64,000 bases of DNA from Duganella zoogloeoides (GTDB lineage: Bacteria; Pseudomonadota; Gammaproteobacteria; Burkholderiales; Burkholderiaceae_D). Under the pieces are notes generated by a model. The model saw nothing but the letters and a program-made list of their open reading frames with translations, was not told where the DNA came from and ran no database searches. The stretch spans positions 4,588,001 to 4,652,000 of the forward strand of contig NZ_CP140152.1 in assembly GCF_034479515.1 (NCBI RefSeq), given 5' to 3'. Made by a program: the position numbers and the translations under genes. Shown piece by piece: positions 48,353-56,976 of the stretch (the stretch's first letter is position 1; each line of letters starts with the position of its first letter).

Positions 48353-49119
48353 AGTTGCCGCAAGTAGCGCAACCCCGCCAGCGCGCGGCTGCCATACCAC
48401 GACAACATTTCCCCATCGACCAGCAGCACCGGCTTGCCGATCTGCTGTTCGAGCGCATGCACATGCGCCTCGGTGAACCGGTACGGTTCGCTCGACAACA
48501 ACACCCCATCGATCCCGTCCACCAGGTCCGCCGACCAGCGGAACTGCGGATAGCGCACGTCGCCCAGGTCCGGCACCTGCCAGCCGATTTCGGCCAGCAT
48601 GCGGGCGATATAGGTGTCGGGCGAAATCGTCATCCACGGGTCTTGCCAGATCACGTACAACATGGTTTGCGGCGGGCCTTTGGGGCTGGCCTGCAGCGCC
48701 GCGTATTCGGCCTCGAAGTCGGCGCACCAGCGCGCGGCCGCTTCCTCGCGGCAGAACACGCCGCCCAGCAGGCGCGCCAGCGCCAGGTTGTCCTGCGGTC
48801 CCAGCGGATGCGTGACGATGATGTTGGGGATGAACTCGGCCAGCAGGTCGGCCGTCTCTTCCTCGTTCTCGTCGATATTGACCACCAGGTGGGTGGGTGC
48901 GAGCTGGCGGATCTTCTCGATATTGACGTCCTTGGTGCCGCCCACCTTGGGAATGTCGCGCACCAGTTCGGCCGGATGGATGCAGAAGCCGGTGCGCCCC
49001 ACCAGTTGCGGCGCCAGGCCCAGGTCGCACAGCAACTCGGAAATCGACGGCACCAGCGAGACGATGCGGGCATTCGGATCGGCCTGGTGCTGGGTGCCGA
49101 TGGCATCGGTGTAAACCAT
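48340..49119 (-). CDS. Cobalamin-binding-type periplasmic-binding-fold protein without signal peptide
   Basis: 259 residues. Segments RIVSLVPSISELLCDLGL, VGRTGFCIHPAE, VGGTKDVNIEKI and LAPTHLVVNIDENEEE follow the BtuF/helical-backbone metal-receptor fold. There is no N-terminal signal peptide and no cleavage site; the start MVYTDAIGTQHQA leads straight into the domain. It should therefore be cytoplasmic, unlike BtuF, and no btuCD genes are adjacent. It may be a cytoplasmic cobamide or haem binder, or the start may be misassigned; no upstream signal-like extension was found. Confidence 0.78.
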   Translation of the reverse strand: MVYTDAIGTQHQADPNARIVSLVPSISELLCDLGLAPQLVGRTGFCIHPAELVRDIPKVGGTKDVNIEKIRQLAPTHLVVNIDENEEETADLLAEFIPNIIVTHPLGPQDNLALARLLGGVFCREEAAARWCADFEAEYAALQASPKGPPQTMLYVIWQDPWMTISPDTYIARMLAEIGWQVPDLGDVRYPQFRWSADLVDGIDGVLLSSEPYRFTEAHVHALEQQIGKPVLLVDGEMLSWYGSRALAGLRYLRQLARE

Positions 49120-49240
49120 GCAAACTCCTCAATGTTTCAGTGTTGGATAGACTACATCATGCAACAACTACCTGTGTAAAATTTACACCAGTTTCAGGCC
49201 CCGGCGTGACCGCCCGCCTGCCTTTGGGCTATCATGAGAA

Positions 49241-50272
49241 ATGCTTGCCAGCACTCATCGCTGCGCCATTGAAAGAACCACCTTGAAACAGATTAGTACC
49301 TTCGGCAAGTCTGGCTACCGGCCCGGCAACTTGCAGCTCCTGCGCGACGCCAATGACGATGCTGCCGTCGCCAGGTTGCTGGCCAACTGTCCCGTCATGC
49401 GCCTGGAAGCAGGCAAGGCCATCCCCGAATCTAACCAGGCGCAGCTTTACATTGTATTGCGGGGCGTGCTCGCGGTGGAAACCGACAGCAACACCGGCGT
49501 GGCCGACGGCAATGGCAGTGTCAGCAAGGTGCTGCCCGGCGAGAGCCTCGGTGAGCAGTCGGTGCTGGACGAGGAGGCCAACCTGTCGCGCATCACGGCG
49601 CTCGAAGACAGCGATATCCTGGTGATCGAAGCGGACCTGGTGTGGAAACTGATCGACCAGTCGAACGTGGTGGCGCGTAACCTGCTGCGCCTGCTGTCAT
49701 TCCGTATCCGCGCCGCCAACGCCCAGCTGCGCACGCGTCAGAAACTGGGCGAGTTCTACCGCCGGTTGTCGATGAACGATGGCCTCACAGGGCTGTACAA
49801 CCGGGCCTGGCTCAACGACCTGCTCCCGAAGCTGGCGGCGACAGCGCAGAGTTCGGGGGCGCCGCTGGCGCTGATCATGATCGACCTCGACCACTTCAAA
49901 CGCTTCAACGACACCCACGGCCACCTGGCCGGCGACCAGGCGCTGCGCACCGCCGCGCAAGTATTGAGCGGCGCCCTGCGGCCGACCGATTTCGCCGTGC
50001 GCTACGGCGGCGAGGAGATGATGGTGCTGCTGCCCGACACCAACGGCAAGATGGCGGTGGCGGTGGCCGAACGGCTGTGCGAACGCATGCAGCAGGCGGT
50101 TGTGTTTGCCGACATGCGCCAGCCGATGCCGCACATCACCGCCTCGTTCGGCGTGGCCACGCTGCGGCCGCAGCAAAGCGAGCAGGACCTGATTGCCAGC
50201 GCGGACGCTGCGCTCTACCGTGCCAAGGAACTGGGCCGTAACCAGGTGGTGCAGGAAGCGCTTGCCGATTAA
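49241..50272 (+). CDS. Diguanylate cyclase with cyclic-nucleotide-binding-like sensor
   Basis: 343 residues. The N-terminal ~150 residues are a cNMP-binding/CRP-like beta-roll (LYIVLRGVLAVETDSN, LPGESLGEQSVLDEEANLSR). A helical linker is followed by a GGDEF domain with the signature GGEEM at 256-260 (RYGGEEM) and a product-inhibition I-site RPTD at 247-250. GGEEM replaces the last F of GGEEF, which is tolerated in some active enzymes. It should make cyclic di-GMP. An alternative TTG start at 49283 is possible. Its stop overlaps the convergent DUF5610 gene by three bases. Confidence 0.88.
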   Translation: MLASTHRCAIERTTLKQISTFGKSGYRPGNLQLLRDANDDAAVARLLANCPVMRLEAGKAIPESNQAQLYIVLRGVLAVETDSNTGVADGNGSVSKVLPGESLGEQSVLDEEANLSRITALEDSDILVIEADLVWKLIDQSNVVARNLLRLLSFRIRAANAQLRTRQKLGEFYRRLSMNDGLTGLYNRAWLNDLLPKLAATAQSSGAPLALIMIDLDHFKRFNDTHGHLAGDQALRTAAQVLSGALRPTDFAVRYGGEEMMVLLPDTNGKMAVAVAERLCERMQQAVVFADMRQPMPHITASFGVATLRPQQSEQDLIASADAALYRAKELGRNQVVQEALAD

Positions 50273-50976
50273 ACCTTGGGCGGGTCGATCTGGAAGCCGC
50301 TGTCTTTATCGTTGTCGGCGGCCTTGGGCGTAATGGTAATGGCCGCGCTGGCGTTGCCGGTGGCCGTGGCGCTGGCAGCGTTCTCGGCTGGCGGCGGCGC
50401 CTTCTGGGCGGCGACAAAGTCGGCAAAACCTTGCTGGATCAAATCGTAGGTCTTGTCGATATTGGACGACAGTTCGCCGCTCAATACCTTGAAGCCGTCG
50501 AGGATGCTGCGCGCTTCCTTGAAGCCCTGCTCCACGCCCTTCTTGATGGTATCCATGAAGTTGTTCAGAGAAGTCTCGTCGTCCTGGCCCGGGTTTTGCC
50601 GCTTGTACGCTTCGTAAAAACCGGTGGACAGCGATACAATGCGGTTCGCGGTAGCCTCGGGCGAGTTGTCCTGCGACGACGCGTTTTGGATCGCATCTTT
50701 GCCGAAGTCGGCTTCGAGCGCCTCGTTGATGCCGGTCAGTGCGGTCTTGAACACCACCGACATCGGATCGTTCCCCGATTTGAGCGACACCGTGAGCGAC
50801 GCTTCCACGATCGATGCATTAAGCTGTGCTTTTGCCTTGGCCGCTGGCGACATGTCCGCCGCTTTATCAGTGGATGCGGTCGCTGCGGTGGCAGCCGTAT
50901 TGGCCTTGAGCGCACTGGTGCTGCCGGCGCTGCCGGTGCTGCTGCTGCCTGGAGTAATAGAGACTGGAGTAGCCAT
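50269..50976 (-). CDS. DUF5610 domain protein
   Basis: 235 residues with GGGAG before the ATG at 50976. A serine/threonine/alanine-rich leader (ITPGSSSTGSAGSTS), then a helical domain with SLKSGNDPMSVVFKTALTGI, AIQNASSQDNSPEATANRIV and SLSTGFYEAYKRQNPG, is the DUF5610 pattern. There is no signal peptide. The function is unknown; low-complexity linkers on both sides suggest a surface or flagellar-type protein. It is divergent from the exonuclease I gene. Confidence 0.75.
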   Translation of the reverse strand: MATPVSITPGSSSTGSAGSTSALKANTAATAATASTDKAADMSPAAKAKAQLNASIVEASLTVSLKSGNDPMSVVFKTALTGINEALEADFGKDAIQNASSQDNSPEATANRIVSLSTGFYEAYKRQNPGQDDETSLNNFMDTIKKGVEQGFKEARSILDGFKVLSGELSSNIDKTYDLIQQGFADFVAAQKAPPPAENAASATATGNASAAITITPKAADNDKDSGFQIDPPKV

Positions 50977-51055
50977 GATAGTGCTCCCTGTAGGTGCCTG
51001 AGTACCGATTATCGGCAGATTTACCAATAACTGTAGCCCCCCTGAATACGCCTCC

Positions 51056-52498
51056 ATGACCACACAGACTTTCCTTTGGCACGACTATGAAACCTTCGGC
51101 GCCATGGCGCGGCGCGATCGCCCGGCGCAATTCGCCGCGATCCGCACCGATGCCGAGCTCAACGAGATTGGCGATCCGATCATGCTGTATTGCCAGCCCG
51201 CCAATGATTTCTTGCCTGATCCGCAATCATGCCTGATCACCGGCATCACGCCGCAGCAGTGCCTTGAATGGGGCGTGCCCGAGCACCAGTTCGCCCGCAC
51301 CATCGAGCAGGCGTTTTCGGAACCCGGCACCATCGGCGTCGGCTACAACACCATTCGCTTCGATGACGAGATCACCCGCTTCATGTTCTGGCGCAACCTG
51401 ATCGACCCGTATGCGCGCGAATGGCAAAACGGCTGCGGCCGCTGGGACTTGCTTGACGTGGTGCGCATGACCTATGCGCTGCGCCCGGAAGGCATCGAGT
51501 GGCCGGTCAAGGAAGACGGCAAACCCAGCTTCAAGCTCGAACACCTGGCCAAGGCCAACGGCCTGCTGCACGAAGCGGCGCACGATGCGCTGTCCGACGT
51601 GCGCGCCACCATCGCGCTGGCGCGCCTGATCCGCCAGCACCAGCCCAAGCTGTTCGATTTCTGCTTCGCGCTGCACAAGAAAGACCGCGTGGCCGACGAG
51701 ATCGGCATGCACCTGGCGCCGCAACTGCGCGCGCCGTTCCTGCACGTGTCCGGCATGTTCCCGGCCGAGCGCGGCTGCCTGGCGCTGGTCTGGCCGCTGG
51801 CCACGCACCCGACCAACAAGAACGAAGTGATCGTCTGGGATTGCACCTACGATCCGACCGAATTGTTCACGCTCGACGCCGACACCATCCGCACCCGCAT
51901 CTTCAGCCGCGCCGACGCCCTGCCCGAAGGCATGACGCGGCTGCCGGTCAAGAGCATCCATTTGAACAAGTCACCGATGCTGGTAGCGAATTTAAAGACC
52001 TTGTCGCCGGCCATGGCCGCGCGCTGGGGCATCGATCTCGAGCAGAGCAAGGCCCACGCCGCAATTGCCGCCGCCGGCCGCAACCTTGATGCCGAATGGG
52101 CGCAAGTGTTCCACCGCCCGCCGGGCGAACCGCTCGACGTGGACGAAGATTTGTACAACGGTTTTGTCAGCCGCGACGACCGCCGCTTGCTCGATACCCT
52201 GCGCAAGGAAAGCCCGGCGCGGCTGGCCGTGGCGTCACCGTCGTTCGGCGACGCGCGCCTGGCCGAACTGGTGTTCCGCTACCGCGCGCGCAACTACCCG
52301 GAGACCTTGTCGGAAACCGAAATGGAGCACTGGGAACAGCACCGTGCAGCGAAGTTTTACGAAGGCACAGGCGGCGCCCGCACCATCGACCAGTTCTTCG
52401 GCGAGATCGATCACCTGCAGCAAGATGCCGATGAGCGGGCCGAGCAGATCCTGGCGGATTTGTACGAATACGCGGAAATGGTGGCGCCGGCGCATTGA
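51056..52498 (+). CDS. sbcB: Exodeoxyribonuclease I
   Basis: 480 residues, normal length. A DEDDh exonuclease: WHDYETFG (Asp10, Glu12), RFDDEITR, and HDALSDVRATIAL near residue 180. The C-terminal SH3-like and helical domains of ExoI follow (RAEQILADLYEYAEM at the end). It digests single-stranded DNA 3' to 5' in mismatch repair and recombination. No Shine-Dalgarno site is evident at the start. Confidence 0.94.
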   Translation: MTTQTFLWHDYETFGAMARRDRPAQFAAIRTDAELNEIGDPIMLYCQPANDFLPDPQSCLITGITPQQCLEWGVPEHQFARTIEQAFSEPGTIGVGYNTIRFDDEITRFMFWRNLIDPYAREWQNGCGRWDLLDVVRMTYALRPEGIEWPVKEDGKPSFKLEHLAKANGLLHEAAHDALSDVRATIALARLIRQHQPKLFDFCFALHKKDRVADEIGMHLAPQLRAPFLHVSGMFPAERGCLALVWPLATHPTNKNEVIVWDCTYDPTELFTLDADTIRTRIFSRADALPEGMTRLPVKSIHLNKSPMLVANLKTLSPAMAARWGIDLEQSKAHAAIAAAGRNLDAEWAQVFHRPPGEPLDVDEDLYNGFVSRDDRRLLDTLRKESPARLAVASPSFGDARLAELVFRYRARNYPETLSETEMEHWEQHRAAKFYEGTGGARTIDQFFGEIDHLQQDADERAEQILADLYEYAEMVAPAH

Positions 52499-52525
52499 GC
52501 ACCAGCGTCACCGTTACCGAAAAAA

Positions 52526-53344
52526 TCAGCGATACAGGTTGATGGCGTCGCGCGTCTCCAGCGCCACGCGGCGGGCGGCGCTGGCAAAGTCTTCGCCCGC
52601 CTGCGGCGCCGCGTACAGGATCGCCCGCGACGAATTGATCATCATGCCAGCGCCAGCAGCTGTCTTGCCCGACTGCACGGTCGCGGCGATATCGCCGCCT
52701 TGGGCGCCGATGCCCGGCACCAGCAGCGGCATGTCGCCCACGATGGCGCGCACCTGCGCCAGCTCTTCCGGATACGTCGCGCCCACCACCAGCGCGCACT
52801 GGCCGTTGCTGTTCCACTTTTCCGCCACCAGGCGCGCCACGTGCTGGTACAGCGGCTGGCCGCCAACGTCGAGGAATTGCAGGTCCGAGCCGCCTGCGTT
52901 CGAGGTGCGGCACAGGATGATCACGCCCCGGTCGCGCCATTCCATGTACGGCTCGACCGAATCGGAACCCATGTACGGATTGACGGTCACCGCGTCGGCG
53001 CCGTAGCGGTCGTAGGCCTCCCGTGCGTACTGGCGCGCGGTGGCGCCGATGTCGCCGCGCTTGGCGTCGAGGATCAGCGGAATGTGCGGATACTGTTCGC
53101 GCACGTAAGCGCAGATTTTTTCGAGCTGGTCTTCCGCCGACAGCGCGGCAAAATAGGCGATCTGCGGCTTGAACGAGCACGCCAGCTCGGCGGTGGCGTC
53201 GATGATCTCGCGGCAAAAGTGATAGATGCCTTGCGGGTCGTTCTGGAACTGCGCCGGCAGCTTGGCCATGTCAGGATCGAGGCCCACGCACAGCAGCGAG
53301 TCGTTGCTGGTCCACGCGGCGGACAGTTTGTTGATGAAATTCAC
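52526..53344 (-). CDS. pyrF: Orotidine 5'-phosphate decarboxylase (272-residue type)
   Basis: 272 residues, the long form found in actinobacteria and many proteobacteria. The active-site block [11 protein letters not shown] (Asp93, Lys95, Asp98) is complete, with [11 protein letters not shown] at the N-terminus and [14 protein letters not shown] and [12 protein letters not shown]. It makes UMP from OMP, the last step of pyrimidine synthesis. It is convergent with sbcB, 27 bases away. Confidence 0.95.
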   Translation of the reverse strand: MNFINKLSAAWTSNDSLLCVGLDPDMAKLPAQFQNDPQGIYHFCREIIDATAELACSFKPQIAYFAALSAEDQLEKICAYVREQYPHIPLILDAKRGDIGATARQYAREAYDRYGADAVTVNPYMGSDSVEPYMEWRDRGVIILCRTSNAGGSDLQFLDVGGQPLYQHVARLVAEKWNSNGQCALVVGATYPEELAQVRAIVGDMPLLVPGIGAQGGDIAATVQSGKTAAGAGMMINSSRAILYAAPQAGEDFASAARRVALETRDAINLYR

Positions 53345-53454
53345 GGCGCATCCTTGTAGTCTGTTGCAAACCCTCTATTGTAACGCGGCCGCAGTTACCT
53401 CCTTGAGCTCCGCTGTTAAAATTTGCCCCGTCATCCCCTATTGAAAGCTCTGCC

Positions 53455-54216
53455 ATGAAATTATCCGGAAAAGTCGCCATCGTCACCGGCGCCACCCAGG
53501 GCATCGGCCTGGCCTGCGCCCAGCGCCTGGTCGCCGAAGGCGCCAAGGTCATGCTGGTGGACATCAAGCCCGACGGCGAGCAAGCCGCTGCCGCGCTCGG
53601 CGCCGCCGCCCGCTTCTTCGCTGCCGACGTCAGCCAGAAGGTGGACGTGGACGCCATGGTGGCCGACACCCTGGCCGCGTTCGGCCGCATCGACATCCTG
53701 ATCAACAATGCCGGCGTGACGCACGCGGCCGACTTCCTCGACGTCACCGAGGACGACTTCGACCGCGTGCTGCGCATCAACCTGAAATCGATGTTCCTGT
53801 GCGGCCAGGCCGTGGCCCGCGAGATGGTCAAACAGCAAAGCGGCGTCATCATCAATATGTCGAGCGTGAACGCCGAGCTGGCGATTCCGAACCAGGTGCC
53901 GTACGTGGTGTCGAAAGGCGCGATCAACCAGCTGACCAAGGTGATGTCGCTCAACCTGATTCCGTACGGCATCCGCGTCAACGCCATTGGCCCCGGCACT
54001 ATCCTGACCGAGCTGGCCAAGCAGGCAGTCATGTCCAGCCCGGAAGCACGCCACACGATTTTGTCGCGCACGCCGATGGGCCGCTGCGGCGAGCCGGAAG
54101 AAGTCGCATCGATCGCAGCGTTCCTGGCCAGCGACGATGCCAGCTACATGACGGGGCAAACCCTGTACGTTGACGGCGGCCGGATGGCCCTCAATTACAC
54201 GGTGCCGGTGAAATAA
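53455..54216 (+). CDS. Short-chain dehydrogenase/reductase (SDR)
   Basis: 253 residues of classical SDR type. TGATQGIG (11-18) for NAD(P), NNAG (84-87), catalytic Ser137, Tyr150 and Lys154 (YVVSKG), and the C-terminal YMTGQTLYVDGG are all present. The acid after the second beta strand (VDIKPDGE) suggests preference for NAD. The substrate is unknown; relatives oxidise sugars or polyols. It is a single gene. Confidence 0.88.
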   Translation: MKLSGKVAIVTGATQGIGLACAQRLVAEGAKVMLVDIKPDGEQAAAALGAAARFFAADVSQKVDVDAMVADTLAAFGRIDILINNAGVTHAADFLDVTEDDFDRVLRINLKSMFLCGQAVAREMVKQQSGVIINMSSVNAELAIPNQVPYVVSKGAINQLTKVMSLNLIPYGIRVNAIGPGTILTELAKQAVMSSPEARHTILSRTPMGRCGEPEEVASIAAFLASDDASYMTGQTLYVDGGRMALNYTVPVK

Positions 54217-54342
54217 ATCCGACATAAAAAGAAGTTATGCGAAAACCTGATGTCTGGTATCTAAAACATCAATTAGACACATATCTAGCGGAAGCCCATA
54301 ATTGCACCTGTCTCCACTATTCTCCTCCAAGAAAATAGTTTT

Positions 54343-54373
54343 AAGCCCGCTTTCACCAGCGGGCTTTTTTTTT
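54343..54373 (+). terminator. Intrinsic terminator
   Basis: AAGCCCGCT/AGCGGGCTT around a six-base loop with nine T following. It lies ~127 bases after the SDR stop. Confidence 0.85.
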
Positions 54374-54477
54374 GCACGCGATTTACCTTTCTTGTGGATT
54401 GTCATAACCGCGTCATATTGACGGCCTATACTCGATTCATCTTGAGTACATGCAACCGATAGGCATGACTGAAGAAA

Positions 54478-54502
54478 GGTGCACCGGCAGCCCCGGTGCA
54501 CC
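54478..54502 (+). promoter_or_regulatory. Perfect hairpin in the VanZ leader
   Basis: GGTGCACCGG-CAGCC-CCGGTGCACC, without a T-run, 38 bases before the ATG. It could be an RNA structure in the leader or a regulator binding site. Confidence 0.45.
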
Positions 54503-54540
54503 ACTCCCCAATTCCTGCTGTGCGTGGTAAGGTTTGCTTT

Positions 54541-54933
54541 ATGATCAAGCAAATTTTTCTTTCTTCCTCGCACGCACGCCTGCGTTACTGGACTGCCATC
54601 CTCCTCTTCCTGATGATACTGGTGCTGGGTTCCCTGCCCGGCGCCCGGCAGGAAATCGGCCAGGTGGCCTCCGGTGTCCTGCTGCACTCTATCGCCTACG
54701 CCGGACTGACTTTCCTGTTGTTTACCGGTAGCACTGGTACGCTGGTGCAGCGCGCCGTCAAGTCCGTGTTGACGATTGCCGCCATGGGCGCCCTGGACGA
54801 ATACGTGCAGAGTTTCTTCCCGTATCGCCACGGTGCCGTCTCCGACTGGCTGGTCGATTGCAGCGCTGCCGTGCTGGCCACCCTGGTCATGTGCGTCTTG
54901 TGGTCCCGGTATCGCATCCAGTCGTCAGACTGA
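54541..54933 (+). CDS. VanZ-like membrane protein
   Basis: 130 residues with four hydrophobic helices. The VanZ-family turn ALDEYVQSFFPYRHGAVSDW (Asp-Glu ... Gln-Ser-Phe ... Gly ... Asp) is clear, followed by LVDCSAAVLAT. VanZ proteins confer low-level teicoplanin resistance in one system, but most, like this one, are of unknown function. GTAAGG lies upstream of the ATG. Confidence 0.82.
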   Translation: MIKQIFLSSSHARLRYWTAILLFLMILVLGSLPGARQEIGQVASGVLLHSIAYAGLTFLLFTGSTGTLVQRAVKSVLTIAAMGALDEYVQSFFPYRHGAVSDWLVDCSAAVLATLVMCVLWSRYRIQSSD

Positions 54934-55126
54934 CCTCACTGCCGGGGCCGGGGCCGCTGGCCCGCGCCACGTCGTGCCGCATTTGAGCAAGCTGCTCGAC
55001 CTGGGCCACGCGTACCAGGCTGTGCAATGCGTGCGTCATCAAGTGCTTGCAACGGGGATCTTGCTGCTCCCCGCAGGTTGAAACTATTAACTCTTCGATA
55101 ATGGTATCTGTCACGCGTGTCAACAT
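54887..55126 (-). CDS. Possible small protein overlapping VanZ (79 aa)
   Basis: An ATG at 55126 with AAAGGA at the right distance opens a 79-residue frame on the minus strand whose last 47 bases overlap the end of the VanZ gene. The product is helical at the start (MLTRVTDTIIEELIVSTCGE) with two early cysteines and a threonine-rich tail. The ribosome binding site and fair codon use speak for it; the overlap and the lack of a known family speak against. Confidence 0.4.
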   Translation of the reverse strand: MLTRVTDTIIEELIVSTCGEQQDPRCKHLMTHALHSLVRVAQVEQLAQMRHDVARASGPGPGSEVSLTTGCDTGTTRRT

Positions 55127-55273
55127 ATCGATGTCCTTTAAAAGTGATACCGGACAATTATTGCCTGTGGGTAGCATGTTTCAATTGATGTACATCAAGC
55201 GACGAAGCGTGGGTGTGAACGAAATATGGAAGTTCGACTCTGACCTGTTTTGATTATTTCAATGGAGGCAGAT

Positions 55274-55792
55274 ATGAACCGTGCAACATTCGGCAAACAG
55301 GGCAAATGGGCAGCAATGCTGGGGGTGCTGGTCATCGTGGGGCTGGCGGGGTGCGCTTCGGATTCAATGGACAGCAACAGCGGCTATACCTCGAGCGGCG
55401 GCAGTGGTTCGGGAACCGCTGCCACGGGCACCGGACCCGGCGGCGGTGGCGGTGTGCCGGCGGCAGGCACTGCAGGGGCCGGTACTAGCAGCTCGGGCAT
55501 GAACAGCACGGCGCAGGGGGCAGGCAGCATGGGTAGCACCTCGGCACAGGCATCCTATGGCGTGGTGCAAGCAATCGATCCAATGTCGCGCGATATGAAC
55601 AACACCTCCGGCATTGGCGTAAGCGGTGCGGCGGCAGCTGGCGGCACCATGAGCGCCAGCGCCGAACCACCTTATCGCATCACCGTGCGCATGGACGACG
55701 GCACCAGCCAGAGCATCGTGGTCGATACCATGCCACCATACAAGATCGGCGACCGGGTGCGCTACATGAGCGGCGTACTGAGCGCTTACTAA
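55274..55792 (+). CDS. Glycine/serine-rich lipoprotein
   Basis: 172 residues with GGAGG upstream of the ATG at 55274. A lipoprotein signal ends in the lipobox LAGC (cysteine about residue 29). A long low-complexity region of Gly, Ser, Ala and Thr (TGPGGGGGVPAAGTAGAGTS) acts as a spacer. The last 40 residues form a small beta domain (YRITVRMDDGTSQSIVV, YKIGDRVRYMSG) like the one at the end of the glycine-zipper protein at 22907. It probably sits in the outer membrane or on the surface. Confidence 0.78.
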   Translation: MNRATFGKQGKWAAMLGVLVIVGLAGCASDSMDSNSGYTSSGGSGSGTAATGTGPGGGGGVPAAGTAGAGTSSSGMNSTAQGAGSMGSTSAQASYGVVQAIDPMSRDMNNTSGIGVSGAAAAGGTMSASAEPPYRITVRMDDGTSQSIVVDTMPPYKIGDRVRYMSGVLSAY

Positions 55793-55804
55793 CGCGGCAA
55801 GCGC

Positions 55805-56716
55805 CTAATAAAGCTGCTCGACCTGGTAGCCGCGACGCTTGAGCAATTGCGGCAGGCCGTCATCACCGATCAGGTGCAGCAAGCCCACGCCCACGAACGC
55901 TACCTGGTCCTGCTGCATGATGCGCTCGATATTGGCCGCCATTTCCGGATTGCGCCTGCCCAATAAAACGCGCTGCATGAACTCGGCGCCTATCGAATTG
56001 CCGCTGGTGGCCGTGCGCCAGGCGGCCTGGATGCCCGGAATGTCGGCAGCGTTCCACGCCTCGATCAGCGCCAGCGATTTTTTCATGGCCGTACCGCTTT
56101 CCAGGTCGGCCAGGCTTTCGACCAGGTACTGCTCCTGCTGGCGCGCGTCCAGCGTGTCGAACAAGCCCAGCTGGTACTCGGCGCTTTCCAGCTGGCGCAC
56201 GGCCTTGTCCTGCTCCTGGGCGGCTGCCAGCAGTGCGTATTCCACCGCCTGGGCGCGCTTGAAGCCGCGCGCATCGAGTTCCACGCCCACCAGCAGGTTG
56301 GCGATCAGCCACGGCTTGAATTGCTGCACCGATTGCAAGGACATGCCGGCCCTGGCCAGCGCTGGCGCCAGTTTCTGCAAGGTGTCCGGCTGCAAGTGGT
56401 TTTGCACCTTGTCGCCAGCCGGGTAGCGGCCGTGCAGCGCCATGGCTTTCTGGAACGAGGCGTTTTCACGGATATCGAGCTCGATCACCAGCGCCCGGGA
56501 ATGTTGCAGCGCGCGCGACGCTTCCGCATCGAGCGGATAAAAGCCGTCCTTGCCCACGTGGATGGTGCCAAACAAATAGCTGGTCTTGCCATCCAAAGTG
56601 ACTTTGTATAGCTGACCGCGACGCGGCACACTCGCTTCGCTGAGGCCAGCAGCCTGCGCCGCCTGCCCCAACAGAGAAGCAACAAATGCAAACAAGACAA
56701 TCATTTTGACAGGCAT
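55805..56716 (-). CDS. TraB/GumN-family protein, exported
   Basis: 303 residues from the ATG at 56716. A signal peptide (ending AQAAG) precedes the conserved GTIHVGKDGFYPLD block and the C-terminal MAANIERIMQQDQVAFVGVG... HLIGDDGLPQLLKRRGY, both typical of the TraB/GumN (Tiki-like) family. Members are thought to be metalloproteases with a conserved His in GTIH. It would act in the periplasm. It is convergent with the lipoprotein gene. Confidence 0.85.
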   Translation of the reverse strand: MPVKMIVLFAFVASLLGQAAQAAGLSEASVPRRGQLYKVTLDGKTSYLFGTIHVGKDGFYPLDAEASRALQHSRALVIELDIRENASFQKAMALHGRYPAGDKVQNHLQPDTLQKLAPALARAGMSLQSVQQFKPWLIANLLVGVELDARGFKRAQAVEYALLAAAQEQDKAVRQLESAEYQLGLFDTLDARQQEQYLVESLADLESGTAMKKSLALIEAWNAADIPGIQAAWRTATSGNSIGAEFMQRVLLGRRNPEMAANIERIMQQDQVAFVGVGLLHLIGDDGLPQLLKRRGYQVEQLY

Positions 56717-56976
56717 GCGAATTCCCGACGATGACAGCGGATGCCATCGAAATAACATTAATTGGTGGAGTTTGGAGGATTGCGGCGGCCTGCCGTCCTG
56801 TTTCCCATAGTAAATCAGGAAAACGCCGCGGAAAAACTATTTGTGACTTTAAGCGAGCTAAGCGTCTGATTTAATACACTTTAATAACAGGGAGACAAGA
56901 GTATCGTCACTTTACGCTGCTGCAATAACCACACCGAGTGCGGGGGCTAAGTTGAAACTGTCGGTTACGGCCCGAT

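Larger units (their letters stand above)
54217..54540. other. Intergenic region between the SDR and VanZ genes
   Basis: 324 bases. It holds a terminator at 54343-54373 that ends the SDR message, a -10-like TATACT at 54427, and a 10-bp perfect hairpin at 54478-54502 in the expected leader of the VanZ gene. The stretch 54236-54342 codes for nothing obvious and shows no tRNA fold. It could be a 3' UTR or a small RNA, but nothing in the sequence proves either. Confidence 0.6.

Noticed and set aside
54290..54330. tRNA-like or tmRNA-like 3' end (ACCTGTCTCCACTATTCTCC)
   Set aside because: No acceptor stem, no T-loop and no CCA end could be paired. Treated as ordinary UTR.
54235..54405. Lysine-rich small minus-strand frame beginning MTIHKKGKSRAKKK
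   Set aside because: It reads through the intrinsic terminator at 54343-54373 and has no ribosome binding site. The lysines come from the A-run of the terminator.
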